Assembly: GCA_001600095.1 (NCBI GenBank)
Contig: BCIX01000006.1
Span: 62,001-126,000 of the forward strand
Reading direction: 5' to 3'
Source of the DNA: Bullera alba
Taxonomy: Eukaryota > Basidiomycota > Tremellomycetes > Tremellales > Bulleraceae
Length of the DNA: 64,000 nt
In this document: in pieces, positions 22,733 to 34,435 of the stretch
How positions within the stretch are numbered: position 1 is the first letter of the stretch
Layout of the letters: each line of letters begins with the position of its first letter
Translations under genes and position numbers: made by a program
The notes under the pieces: model-generated
What the model saw: the letters and a program-made list of their open reading frames with translations, nothing else
Told to the model about the DNA's origin: nothing
Database searches by the model: none

Positions 22733-24033
22733 CGTGTGTGTGTAAGGAGTGTGGAATGGATATCAAAGAGGACTAGTAGGTGAGGAGGAGGAGGTGGATG
22801 TGGATCCAAGGTATAAGGAAGGATTGGAGGACATCACTCATCCCATCACGACCAGGAGGGGTGCTTCCCCCCCCAGCGGAATCTAATTTTTCCGAACCAT
22901 CCTGAACGGGCGCGACGCGATGCCTTTTTGCCACGTTCGGCTCAAAACAAGCTGGAGCGTGGCGCGTTTCAGGGTAAAACAGGGTTCATGGGTGGGTCAA
23001 AGCGGGTCTAGCAGCCACGTGGGAGTGGGTAGTTCGCAGGAGTTGCCTCTTGCGGCTCGACGCTTGTCGACCAATGTACCATTGTTGAGATATGCTGAGC
23101 ATGGCGGCTCGGACCCTTGAGTAAGAGTGCAGGAGAAGGTCATGCAGACTGCTTCTTCCAGCGATCTGGTAGCGCCCCGGGGATGAGGTTGCTCACTACA
23201 GAGATGGCGAGACGAGAGAAGCTTCAACGCACTGACCCGCACCGGGCGATCTGATCACACTCTCACATCAACCATCACTGATTCACTCCATCAGCTTCGG
23301 GAACCGAAGAACCAAATTCAGCTCAGGAGACTGGAGATTCATAGAGGGCTGCTTGATGCAGGCTGAAGCGCTGAAGGCTGAAGCATCCAAGTGCAGATGG
23401 CGATCCGGAAGCGTCCGTCTGCTACGAGTGCATGTGCTTGATCGAGCCAACCGCTTCCGACTGCGGTCCAAGCGTTCGTCGCGGATCTCTCAGACAACTG
23501 CCAACTCAGTCCAGCACGTTTTACGAGGCTGTTATAGCAGGTCGAGTCGACTCGCTGGCGTTGCGTTGATACTGACTTAAAGCTTGAAGGCTTGAAGACT
23601 TTGCTGGCGCTGCAAAGTACGAAAATCCATTATCGCGATGCGAGCGACTTGCGGCTTCCTTGCGGGACAGCTTCGGGATCGGATTGTCTGGGCAGTACGA
23701 TTCTGTCTCCTGCATCACAGGCATCGACATGCTTCGTGCATGAAGGGAGATACGGAGTGGTCATGTCACCACGACGAGGAAGTTGCTTCCCACTGTCCCA
23801 GCGACTTTCCGTCGGAACTCGGAAGCTAGTACCTAGTCGTTGGTCGCGTTTCGGATGACGTCGAGATAGCAGACGTTTCAAATGTTTTCAGTCTGCTGAT
23901 CTACCGTCAGGCCTAGTATCACATCACGCCGCCGAGGTCTATTGACTACTTGCGACTTCCAGAGAGATCGCACACTCGCACTCACACCCGCACCCGCTAC
24001 ATAACACCCCTGGCGCTCTCGCGCCTAGTAGCG
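22733..24033. other. Intergenic, divergent promoters
   Basis: 1.3 kb between the UDP-glucose dehydrogenase and Mpv17-like starts. It holds a C homopolymer near 22,867-22,875 and short GAAGGCTGAAG-type imperfect repeats near 23,350-23,390. Frames under 90 codons only. No gene recognised. Confidence 0.5.
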
Positions 24034-25482
24034 ATGGCACCGATCCTCCTCTCCCGCTTTGGCCGGTTCTACAACTCGAGCTTCGATCGCCGGCCGGTCC
24101 CGACGCTGATAGCGACCAATGGGGTGTTGTACGCCATTGCCGATGGCCTTGTGAGTAGATCTCGGCTCGGGCGTAGCCGGAGACGGGGGGTTCTTATCGT
24201 GGAGGTGACGTGTGACATTGAAGAGCTGGTAAGAGAGATAGAATTGGGAGTGGTTAGCGAGAGAGGGCGCGAGAAGCTGCACTTGCAGTATCAAGCCGGC
24301 CGATGAGAGGGTAGGGCCTCCAGCGATGCTAAGGAGAGGCAAATAAGAGAATCAGCAACTCGCGACGATGTCCCCAGGTCTCGCTCGATATGTCAAGTCT
24401 CTCACTATGCTGACTCCTGCTCAGGCCCAAACGTCGACTATTCTAGTAAGTGCAACAAACTGACATGACCCTATGTAGCAATCACTCCTCTCGGCTGTAG
24501 TCCCCGCGGCTCTTCTCACCAGAGTGACCAGACCATACTGACCGGCGGCAGATGAAAGAACCCTCCGCCTCGGCCCTGAGCAAGCAGTACGACCCCGAAC
24601 GCACCCTCCGCTTCGTCGCATTCGGCATGGCCATGGGCCCGCTGATCGGTGCGTCCACCCTTTCCAACCTCTCTGACTTCACACCGCTGACCGCGGTGTA
24701 GGCGGATGGATGAAAGTCCTCGAGAGGTCAATACCCCTCCGACCCGGCGGATCCAACGGGCTACAGTTGGCCAAAAGGGTATTAGCCGATCAAGTCATCA
24801 TGTAAGCGCCTCGCCCGCTCGATCCTTGCTGACACGTCACAGGGCACCGTTGGGCGTGAGCAATCCACCAATATCCTCCACCCGTATACGCATTGATGGA
24901 TTGTAGCTCGTCGCGTTTGTCGGCTCGATGGGTGTAATGGAGGGGAAGAGCTCGGAGGAGATTGGGCAGAAGTTTTCAGATGTGAGTCCGCGAGCGGAGC
25001 AAGCGCGCCGCGAAGCGGTGTGCCTGCCGCGGAGCGGCCGGCGTAGTAATCTGCCATTGGACGCAAACTGACCTGCTCTGTAGATGTACATACGTGAGTT
25101 CCTGTGATCCGAGCCAGCGAGCAGCAGGACTGCTGGCACTGCTCGCGCTCGCGCTCGCACACATTCGCGCGCTCGCTCGCTCTGCTCGCTCTGCTCGCGC
25201 TGGCTGACGCTCGCTCTCGCAGCGGCAATCGTGGCCAATTGGAAAGTATGGCCCCTAATCCAGACGGTAAACTTCAAACTCATGCCACTGCAATACCGCG
25301 TCCCGTTCCAATCGACCTGCGGGATCGCTTGGACGCTGTATCTCAGTCTGTTGAATGCGAGGTGAGCGGCGCAGGGCCCGGCCCAGCGCAGCTGGGCTTC
25401 AAGTTCAGTTCCGCACAGTTCCAACCGTGAGTGGGGTGACTGCTGACCTGCGTGTAGGGAGGAGCCAAAGTCGAGCTCTTGA
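24034..25482 (+). CDS. Mpv17/PMP22 family membrane protein
   Basis: About 200 residues in eight or so small exons. The family is a four-helix channel-like protein of the mitochondrial inner or peroxisomal membrane (Sym1/Mpv17, PMP22). Visible family features are RFGRFYNSSFDRRPVPTLIATNGVLYAIAD, then AFGMAMGPLIGGWMKVLE and the C-terminal hallmark NWKVWPLIQTVNFKLMPLQYR followed by WTLYLSLLNAR. The short exon encoding AQTSTIL (near 24,425-24,445) is placed by homology. Two introns near 24,990-25,070 and 25,094-25,220 hold GC-rich hairpins and GCTCGC repeats. Mitochondrial Sym1 or a peroxisomal paralogue cannot be told apart here. Confidence 0.85.
25000..25220. repeat. GC-rich intronic hairpins and GCTCGC repeat
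   Basis: Within introns of the Mpv17-like gene. Near 25,010-25,045 two hairpins with cores CCGCGAAGCGG and CCGCGGAGCGG lie side by side. From about 25,138 to 25,215 the sequence is an imperfect run of GCTCGC and GCTCTGCTCGC units. Neither changes the coding frame. Confidence 0.6.
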
Positions 25483-25932
25483 TGCCACCGACCGCTCCAG
25501 GTAGCTCAAGGCACGGGATGTAGAGGGGCGGCGATCTTTACGAATCAACAGTACTGGACATGCGATGCATCATGTAGCCAATAGCCACTCGGCTCCAGGT
25601 TAAGTGGTCACCATCAAGTGCTCGCTGTGAATCGCCTTATTGTCCGACCTGGTATGCCTATCAAGCAGGAGCTCGTAGCCGGTATAGCTCTGAGCGGGAG
25701 CATATCCATCGAGATGTATTAATCGTAAAATGATCTTATCCGTCGTCAAAGCAGTATTCCCGGTGTCCTATCTATATCACAAACCCTCCCCGACTCTTCC
25801 CTCACGCTGACATGCCTTGTCCTCGTCCGACCTCAGCACCTTCCTTCCCGAGTGCCCCGAATCCATCATAGCGTCCATGACTGGGCACTGATCTAAGCCC
25901 GTTGATCCATTTCGGTCCGATCATCCCGTTCG
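25483..25932. other. Convergent 3' region
   Basis: Between the stops of the Mpv17-like gene (plus) and the coiled-coil gene (minus). No open frame of note. Confidence 0.5.
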
Positions 25933-28900
25933 CTAGAATGTCTCATCCTCGGCCTAGACTCGTCAGCCGACTCTGTATTCAGTAGGACTCACCCCGTCAT
26001 GCTTCCCATCCAGCTCCCCGGCGAGTTTCCTGATCGTCCTGGGGCTAGTCAGCAAGTAGACTCTCAGTCAAGCTCTAGAACGGCTCACGTCTCCAGCTCG
26101 GCGACTTTGGCATTATGCGCTTCGTGCAGCTTGGTGATCGAAGATGGGGAGGTGGTGTCGCTCGGCGGGGACATTGGCGGGGTGCGAGCCTGCGGGCGGC
26201 GCGTCAGCGCCGCGATCTGCGAGAGTGATACGGGAGTAGGCCTCGAGCTGGAGTTGTACCAAAACTGGATCTAGACTGGACTCACTGATAATTTCGCTGC
26301 GGCCAGGGTCCTCGCTGCGCGCTCGTCCTGCAATCGTCAGCATTCACGAGGAAGGGAGAGGTTTACCCACCTCGAGATCCCTCTGGAGGCGCTTGACCTC
26401 GTCGGTCATTTGCTCGATCACCGCCTCGGCGGATCGTTTCCCCTGCAGCAGGTTCTCAGACTGCGTGGTCAGGGAGTCGAGGGCAGTTTGGTGTTTGAGA
26501 GCAGTGTGGTCCAGCTGTTCGGCAAAGTGCGACTTGTTCATCTCCAGTACCTGCGCCGGCGTCAGCCGGCATTCTTCCATCGGCGAGTGTCGGGAACGAA
26601 GTGACCGAGGAGGGGGGAGGGTGACTGAGGAGGAGGGAGAGTGATCGAGGAGGGAGTGACAGCAGGAGTGACACAGGAGGGAGACTCCGACTCACAGACT
26701 TGGTCATGTCCAATTCCTCCCTGACGTCCTCCAAAGCCTTCCTCAACGCCACCTCCCCCTCCCCCCCACTCTTTGTCGCCTGTCTGGCATCCTCGAGCTC
26801 GGACGTCGTCGAGTCCAGCTTCTTGGTCACTTCTTCGAGGTCTCGGGCCAGCCCCTCAACTCGCTCTTGGAGCGAATTGCGGTCTTCCTCCCTTTGCTTC
26901 AACTCCTCCAGCTCTCGCTCTGCCGAAGCGAGTTGCGACTCCAATTGCGCTTTGAGCGACCTGACCTCTGCTAGCTCCCCTTCCAGCCGTTGAGCCTCTT
27001 GGGCCCCGTTCGCCAACCTCTCCTCCATCTCAGCCAATCTCTTTACCAGATCTCTCTCCTTTGACCCTGTCCTCGCCGACTCCAGCTCTCCATTGACCCG
27101 GGCTAGTTCTGCCCTCATCCGCTCGACATCCCCAGTGGCAGCCTCCAAATCCCGCTTGGCGTCGAGCTGTGCCAGTTCTCCAGACCCCGCAGCTCTGGCG
27201 GCCAATTCGTCCTTGAGCTCGAGCAGGGATTGTGCATCCTCCTCCGACTTCTCCAGGGCCTTCTGGTGCTCGTCGGTAAGGCGCTCCAATTGGGTTTTCA
27301 GGCTGGACACTGTCTCGCCGAGGGAAACCACCTCCCGAGCGTGCTCCACACGCAGGGCGTCGATGTTGGATCGCTACCGTCAGCACGATAGAGTACTGCT
27401 ACACACCTCTATTTCGGCAGCCTGGGCGAGGTCGTCGTGAGTGGAGGTCGCGTCGGTAAGTTGTTTCTCCAGCTCAAGAGTCTTCTGCGAAATGGTCAGC
27501 TACGTGGGATCCGTGGTATCTCACCTGCTCTAGCTCTTTGGCGCGGGAGATGGAGGTATGTAGTTGCTGCTCCGCCGCTTGCAACTTCTCCTCCGCAGCC
27601 TCGACCTTTGCCTCTGCCGCCTCTGCCGCCTCTGCCGCCTCTGCCCTGCTTCCCAGTTCGACGACCTTGCTCTCCAGCTCCTGTGCCTGCCTCGCAGCGT
27701 CCGCCTTTATCGCTTCGAGGCGTTCACCCAACGTCGCCCCTTCTGCGATCTTTATCTCCAACTCCCCTTCCAGGTGCTTCACCCGACCGTCCAGCTCTTG
27801 ACTCCTGTGCTCAAGGTCATCCATCCTACCCTTATCCACAACCGCCTCTGCCTTTAGAGCCTCAATCTCCGCCAGAGCACTATCCCCCTTAGTAACCAAG
27901 CCGTCTCTCTCCTCTTGAACAGACTTGAGCTTTTGCTCCAACTCGACCAAATCCTCGGAGCCAGCTTGAGCAGAGGCGAGCTGCCTCTGCAGATCTTCCA
28001 CCCGAGTCGACAACTCAATCTTCTCCTTCGCGACCATCTCCCCATCACGAGTCTTTTGCTCCAATTGACTTTTGAGCTCTCCAATCTCGGCTCGGAGGGA
28101 CGACACCTCAGAGTTTAGATTGCCCAGAGTGTTCTCATGCTCTGCGTGCATCTGGACCAAGGTGGCATGAGTGCTGGTCAAGCCGTCGTGAGCTTCCCGC
28201 AGAGACTACTTGACGTCAGCGGATCAGTGGTAGGTCGGGGGACATACCTCGTATTCGGCATTGATGGCCTTATACACCCGGTCCTTCTCGTCCAACTGGG
28301 CAGCGAGGGACTCGGCCTCTTCACGAAGCTTTTCCAGTTCGGCGGATGTAGACTACATTCATCAGCATGATCGCAAAACAAGACATCATACTCACTGCTC
28401 GTTCTGCCTTCCAGGCATCACCCTCACTCTCCCTCGCAGCCAATCGAGCCGACGACGACTCGAGCTCACTCTTCACTCGAGCCAATTCCGCCTCTGCCAG
28501 CTCGGTCTCATTCCTCGCCAAGTCCAATTCTTCCACTAGGTTCTGCTCCGCATCCGCACTCTCCTCTCGACGCTCTTCGGTCTTTTGTTCCAATCTCTCC
28601 AGTTCCGCCTTGACCTTCTCGCTCTCTTCCTCATGTCTCCTCAACTCCGCCTTGACCTTCTTCAGCTCGTCCCCCGCCTCGAGCTCTCGCTCTCGGGCCT
28701 CGGTCAACTCGCGCAGCTGCCTCTCCAACCTATTGTTCTCGTACTCCAGCACCTCCCTTCCATCGCCAATACGTTCAAACTCGGCTTTCATCACCCGCAC
28801 CCTCTCCTCCAGCTCCCTCTGGGCCGCGCTCGTCGACTCGATGGTGGCTGCGTTTTCCGCGACAGTGTGGTTCAATTCGGCAATATGGCCATGGGCGGCG

Positions 28901-30593
28901 GCGAGCGATGAAGTGGTTTCCGAGAGCTTGGTCTCTGTTAACACGAGGACCTGCTTGTTCGACTCGACGGCGGCCTGGAGTGCATCCCGCTCCCGGATCA
29001 GGCTAGCGGGGTATCAGCCACAACCTCAATAACGTTTGGTCTTTGGCTGACCTCGCACACTTCTCATCTAGCTCTTTGGCCAGGGCCTCACGCTGTTCCT
29101 GCCCAGTGCGCAGTTCCGCCTCGTGCAGGGCTTTGATCTCGTCGATCTGACAGGATCAGCGACAACATCGACAGATCGTAGCTGGGAACTACTGACCTCC
29201 TTCTGCCCCTGGTCAGAGGGCCCTGAGGTTTTGTCCAATTGGGCAAGCTCGAGCGCTCTGGCGTGTCTGGTGGATCAGCAACTATCTTATCAATAGCGAC
29301 ATACGATTTCTCCACTTCAGCTCTCTCCGCTGCCATTTCCGCGAGCTTGGCCTCGTGCTCCCGCTGCTCCGTCTCGAGCTGTGATTGAAGTAGGTCGATC
29401 TGGGCCTTAGCCTTAGGTCAGCACCGCACTTCTATACCGATTTGAGCGAGGGACTCACTTTCATCTCCGCACTGTCGTTGGCTTTGTCTACAGAAGACCT
29501 ACTGGACGCGAGCCTGGGACCAGGGGCAACCCCAGGTCTTGCAGGAGCGACACTGGCTCTCGGCCTGGCTCCAGTGGCATTGGTAGTGGTGGTCACTGAG
29601 GGTCCTCCTGCTCTAGGAACTGCAGGTTTGGCTCCAGATGTAGAGGTACTTGGGGTACCTAGTACTCGAGAGGTCGGGCGAGTCGCTTTAATAGAGGCGG
29701 GAGCGGGCGCCAAGCTCGCTCTGGCTCTTGATGAGGTGACAGGCAAAGTGCCCGTGGTAGTGGGTATACTCGGGCTACTGGCTCCAGAAGCATTCCCCGA
29801 CGCGCCATTGACAGCGGCGGCAGTGCCATTGACACTCTGCGCCGACGACCCAGCTGCAGCTGCCTTTGTCTGTCCAGCTGGTCGAGTGGAAGTCGGTTTG
29901 AAAGGCTCCTTCAACCTGGTAGTACTGGCTGTGGCCGTCGTACTTCTGGGTTTCGGCGGAGGAGCCAGCGACACCCTGGCCCGAGCAGGCGCAGCAGCAG
30001 TGCCGGTGGCGCGGAGCCGAGTTGGAGCACTAGCCACCTTCGGAGAGGGGGGTACTGTCCGCGGGGCGATGCCGGGACGAGCGGCAGTGGGACCGCGCGA
30101 GGTGGAAGCGGAGAGGGCGCGAGTGGGAACGCTAACCCCAGGAGTCTGAGTCTGAGTCTTCGCAGACGGTTTCCCTGGGGAGGATTTGGGTGAGCCTATG
30201 GTATGTCAGCTATGTCCATCAGAAGTGGTTCCAACCCGACTTTGACAAGATCGTCCAGCAGACTCGCTGTCACTCACCACCAAAGATCCCGCTCTTGAGC
30301 ACGCTCTTCACCCCCTGGGCGCTAGGAGCCATCTTGGTAAGGTCCGGCGCTTGGCCATTCGGTCCAACGGCCCCCTCCTGCTTATCCCCTTGCTTCTCGT
30401 CGGCTGGGATCTCTCCGCCTACATCCTCCCCAGGTACATCCCCTCCGGCCCTGTCTTCAACTCCAGGTATCTCCGCCTCGGCGACTCCATCCTGCTCCTG
30501 ACCTCCCTCTTCAGGCGCCTGATCCACTGCTTTATGTCCATCATGTGCCTGCGCAGGAGTGACCTCAGTCTCATCCGGCTCCGAGTGATGCAT
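25933..30593 (-). CDS. Long coiled-coil protein with CLIP-170-like C-terminus
   Basis: Starts at ATG 30,593 (upstream codons are open but have no ATG). Exon 1 (30,278-30,593) is acidic. Exon 2, from 30,195 down to about 29,450, encodes a 240-residue Ala/Ser/Thr/Pro/Arg-rich basic region. Then about 1,000 residues are almost unbroken coiled coil, rich in Glu, Leu, Lys and Arg heptads. They are split by many short introns, and the final exons reach 25,933. The chain closes with KLHEAHNAKVAELE, PRTIRKLAGELDGKHDG and AEDETF. The final DETF matches the acidic-aromatic tail of CLIP-170, which binds CAP-Gly domains. No CAP-Gly domain and no zinc knuckle is seen. Likely a microtubule plus-end or spindle-pole associated protein; that role is inferred. 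The intron near 26,560-26,697 holds a GAGGAGGGAG repeat. Confidence 0.65.
26600..26684. repeat. Purine-rich repeat within an intron
   Basis: Imperfect units of about 14 nt resembling GTGACTGAGGAGGGAG on the plus strand, lying inside an intron of the coiled-coil gene. They appear as a pyrimidine-rich tract in the transcript. Confidence 0.55.
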
Positions 30594-31501
30594 CCTGGCG
30601 GGTTGGCAAGCGATGGCAAGCAAGGGGAGTTGATCCGGGATGAATGGCGTTGGCGATAGTACCGCCCAGTCCTCGTGTGGGATACAGGTGATCCTGCGAG
30701 ATCGAGTGGGTGTGGAAGCTTGAGGGTATTGCGCTTTGACCGCAACCGCAAGTCCTCGTTGAATTGATGCGAATGATCGAATAGCGGCGATGCTGAACTA
30801 CGAAAGCCGATCACAAGCACCTAGACCCACCTAGACCTCTGAGTCCCTCAGCAGAACGCAGTCCAAGTACCACTCGAGGGATCAGTATCACAGAGCAAAG
30901 TTCTTCCTCGACCAACACGCGACCCCCGCGCGGAGGTGGAGGTCAAAGAGCGAGCAAGGGCGTGAAACGGGGAGTGGTTGCCCGTTTGGGTAATTTCACC
31001 CCAAACACCCAAACTGGCTAGCTGGCTGGCTGGCTGGCTGGCTGGTCATGCGCTTCTGGCATGGGCATGAGAGGGAGAGGGAGAGAGAGAGACTACAGGT
31101 CAAGATAGCAAGGCGAGGTTGTATAGCTGCCTCTTATACGGGGCCACCAGGAGCTCAGAACTGCCTCAGCTCCTCAAAATCGAACGTGGCACCTGACCGA
31201 GTTCAATACTCCGCCATACCAGCTCACCCAAGCGGACTGCAACAGCCACACTACTGTATCCCCCGACTCAGACGTGGGCGGGTACTGATTCATACTTGAA
31301 GGCTATGGACCGGGTATATGATAAAGTCGAAAGGACGGACTATGAAACATGGAATCGTCTGTAGGTAAGAAGGGTTGCAGTCGTGAAACCCCGCGTCTTC
31401 TTCGCCAGGAGTCGGGGCGGGGAACGGACACGAGAGCGGGCGAAGTGGTATACCGGGATGTAGGACCAACGTCGGGGTCGGGTGGTTTTCGGGGGTTCGG
31501 T
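30594..31501. other. Intergenic with simple repeats
   Basis: Upstream of the coiled-coil gene and downstream of the GH128 gene, both minus strand. Contains a (GGCT)n microsatellite at about 31,017-31,044 and a GA-rich stretch at 31,068-31,094. No gene found. Confidence 0.5.
31017..31044. repeat. (GGCT)n microsatellite
   Basis: About seven copies of a GGCT tetranucleotide, the first interrupted as GGCTAGCTGG. Probably length-variable. Confidence 0.8.
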
Positions 31502-32982
31502 TTAGTACTTGGAGATGGCGTTGACGTAGGTTCGGCCAGACTCGCTAAAAGAGTGTCAGAAATTGCAACCTTCACCTGAAGCGGGGACGTACCTGAGCTG
31601 ACCGTCCTTCCAAGGTGGCCAGACGTCGCCGAGGCCCATACCCTCGGACATAGAGTACGCGAGGACTCGGCCGTCGTTTTGCAGAATGTCCACAATGCCG
31701 TTGATGTAGTTGTTGATCTGGCCCTGGTCCGTGCATGGGGTGAAGCCATTCTGGTCGTCCACACAGGCAAACTACAGAGTATAAGCACAAGAGCCAAAAG
31801 ACAACGCTTACTCACCTCGGTGACAAACATGGGCTTGCCGTACGTGTTCCAGTAGTGGTCGAGGACTTTTCTCACGCCGTCCATGTCGACCTTGTTGATG
31901 TGCACAGAGGTAATGTCCCACATGAAGTCGTCGCCAATGGCCTGCTTGAATGGCGTCAACCAGTCCTCGTCGGCCTGCTTGCACATTCCGGGCGAGACGA
32001 GCGTGGCGCCCTTCCACTTCCACGGGTAGATGGTGGATTTCCACAACGCGGCAGCGGTCCATGGGTCAATGGCCGAGGACATTGGTGGAGAGCAGTCTGG
32101 CTCGTAGAAACCTTGGACGTATTGCGGGTTCCAGTTCATGCTCTTGAAAGCCTCGAGTCGGTTCCAGTCCTGGCCACCAGTGTTTCCGTTACCCCACAGG
32201 GTTGGCATGTAGATCAGGTTGGGGTCGCCAGAGCCGTAGGTCGTGGATTGGTAGTCTGAGCGTCGTTAGCGGGATAGTGTTGAGACGAATTGCGCTACTC
32301 ACTCCAGAACCAAGAGATGTGTGGGGAGAACGCGGCGAGGGTCTCTTCACCCGAAGCACCGGCCTTTCTGCCTGCTGGAGCACCAGAAACGTTGCCTCCG
32401 GTGGCACCTCCGCCAGTGCTGGCAGAGGGAGATGGGGCGGCGGCAGAGGGCTATGCGTGGTTAGCGCCAACTCGGGCTTGTCATAAGCGTCTCAAATCCT
32501 CCTCAATAGCTCTTTTTCTCTTCCCCAAGCTGAATATTCTCCCACAACTCGAACGACCGCTGACTCACCGATGGGGCAGCCGGGGATGGCGCAGCAGCCT
32601 CACTCGACGCTGGGGCTGGCGATGGCGATGGCGACGCAGCGGCGGATGGAACGACGGCGGCAGACGACGCTACGGCAGAAGCCGAAGCAGAAGACACCGA
32701 GGAAGCGGTCGAGACGGCCGAGGCGGCCGAGGCGGAGAACTGACCACCTCTTGGCCTGCACTTTTGCGATCCCCTCTTCTTGACCGTTCGGATGGGCTTG
32801 TCGCTCAGCGCCCTCGGGTTGGTCTGAGCGAGGGCCTCTCGTCGTTCAATGTTGTGAGCGACTTTGGCGGCGGCTCGAGCGTGGTGGTCGTTTCTCTTGC
32901 CCAGGACGTCTCGGTGGGATTTTGCCTCTGTGAGCGGGACGGCCAGCAGGGCGAGGAGGGGGAGCAGCGCGTTGATCTGCAT
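31502..32982 (-). CDS. Secreted GH128 (Asl1-like) beta-1,3-glucanase
   Basis: Starts MQINALLPLLALLAVPLTEA, a signal peptide. A basic, possibly Kex2-processed stretch follows, then a 60-residue Ser/Ala/Pro linker. The catalytic domain runs ETLAAFSPHISWFW, NYQSTTYG, PTLWGNG, QYVQGFYEPDC, then FMWDITSVHINKVDMDGV, GKPMFVTE, FACVDDQNGF, and YSMSEGMGLGDVWPPWKDGQ, and ends at 31,502. The Glu of GFYEPD (acid/base) and the Glu of FVTE (nucleophile) fit GH128 endo-beta-1,3-glucanases such as fission-yeast Asl1, which act in the cell wall. At least four introns are present. The 5' region has a CT tract. A wall-remodelling enzyme is the natural reading, and no GPI signal is seen at the end. Confidence 0.85.
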
Positions 32983-34435
32983 CGCGCCAGAGTCGGTGAG
33001 TGTGTTGAGGTTGCAGTTGGAGGTCGATGTGAAAATGAATGTGGGTAATGAGTGTTGCTGGCTGCTGCAGGTAGGTGGTGAGGAGTGGTGTTGAGTGGTG
33101 AGGGATGGTGATGTTTGGATAGAGAGAGTGATAGAGTGAGAATGAGAATGAGAGTGAGAAAATAGAATCAATGTCAGCCACGGGTTCAAAGCGTTGTTTG
33201 TTCAATCCCGCCCGGGAGTCATCTCTCTCCAGTTTGCTCTCCTTCCTCTTCTTGTGGCAGCTCGAGAGCACATACAATGCCGCTCAGTCTCCTCGGTCTA
33301 CCCCAGCACCTCTCCTCCGATCTCATGCACTGACCCCCATTGGCCTCCTTTACATCCTCCCCCCGGGCCCTTTTCGAACAAAGGCCACTTGTCCAACATG
33401 AAACACCAAACGGCCCCAGCGCTCAGCTCGGCATCACTCACGCTGTAGAGGCCTATCCAATCCAGCGGGTCGAGTCGTTTGTCGGCGGTGGTGGTGGTGG
33501 TGAGCGGGTTGTCGATGTCGAAGGTGATGTTGATGTCGACGAGAGTGAGTAGAGTGGTATCAAGATGCATCCCACCACCACCACCACCTTTACACTTGTT
33601 TACCTACGACCACCGCCAGCCTCTCCCATCCAAAGGAACACGTCGGAAAAAAGGACGAGACTGTGGCGCGACGCGTCACACCGTTTCAGGGGGGAAGGGT
33701 CAGTGCGTGCGACAAGGCGTGGGAGCAGAGGGGGATTAGGGCTCGGTGGCCAAATTGCGCTCAAAAAGGGTTCAATCAACCCCCGGGGGTGGGATGCAAG
33801 GGCCACCAAAAAGAACACTGAAACTGGGCGACCCCTGTTTCGACTTTCGACTCGTTTCAAAGAGCGATCGGGGTCTAGACACCAGGTCACCATCAAGTCC
33901 AGACCCGCGAATCTATAGCACAGCCTAGCACAGCAGATCTATCATCTACTGTCCTCCAGATCTGCACGTCGCCGCGAGGACAGCAACTGAGCTCGAGGAG
34001 GAAGTATCCTGCTGCGGTCTGCTAGGGTCTGCTGCGGTGAAGTCTGAGAGAGTCTGGGCTAGTAGGGGCTAGTCTGGGGCATGCTAGGGCATGCTGGTGG
34101 ATCTGAGTTAGTCCGGTACCTAGAACTGGGAGCTAGACCTTGTATCAAGGACTGTGCCTACTTCTGCCTCTTGCGCACGTTCATTCAAGCTTGAACTCTG
34201 CTGGATACGTACACAACTTTACGGACTAGGAAGCTCTACTGCATTGGTCAAAGTCCATTATACAACTGAATGATAATCGACGTCGCACACAAGCTCTTCC
34301 TACATTTGACATCCCACGATGGACTTATGCTCAATGCTTGAATACCTTACAACACTACTTAGACTCTACACCCAGCCGAACCCTTCATCCCGAAGATCTG
34401 ATTCTGGACCTCTTACACCCCGTTTTGTGCACTTA
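32983..34435. other. Intergenic, possible lone exon and short repeats
   Basis: 1.45 kb between two minus-strand genes. On the minus strand a frame from ATG 33,570 encodes a 43-residue piece ending DPLDWIGLYS just before a GTGAGT donor, which recalls the start of a SKICH/C2-like fold. I could not find a convincing downstream exon before the GH128 promoter. Between about 34,010 and 34,100 there are imperfect direct repeats of TCTGCTRGGG and GGGCATGCTAGG type. The rest is featureless. Confidence 0.35.
33119..33165 (-). promoter_or_regulatory. CT-rich tract upstream of GH128 gene
   Basis: The minus strand reads a run of TCTCACTCTCATTCTCATTC type, 137-183 nt before the ATG at 32,982. CT-rich tracts are frequent near transcription starts of highly expressed fungal genes. 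Inference from position. Confidence 0.35.

Noticed and set aside
24837..25424. 195-codon minus-strand ORF
   Set aside because: Antisense to the Mpv17-like exons and GC-rich introns, which form the clearly supported gene.
28367..29032. Long plus-strand open frame (Ser/Ala-rich, 221 codons)
   Set aside because: Antisense shadow of the coiled-coil gene; composition mirrors Glu/Leu codons and there is no motif or promoter.
29442..30149. Plus-strand open frame of 235 codons
   Set aside because: Antisense to the Ala/Ser/Pro-rich exon of the coiled-coil gene; GC-rich codons leave few stops.
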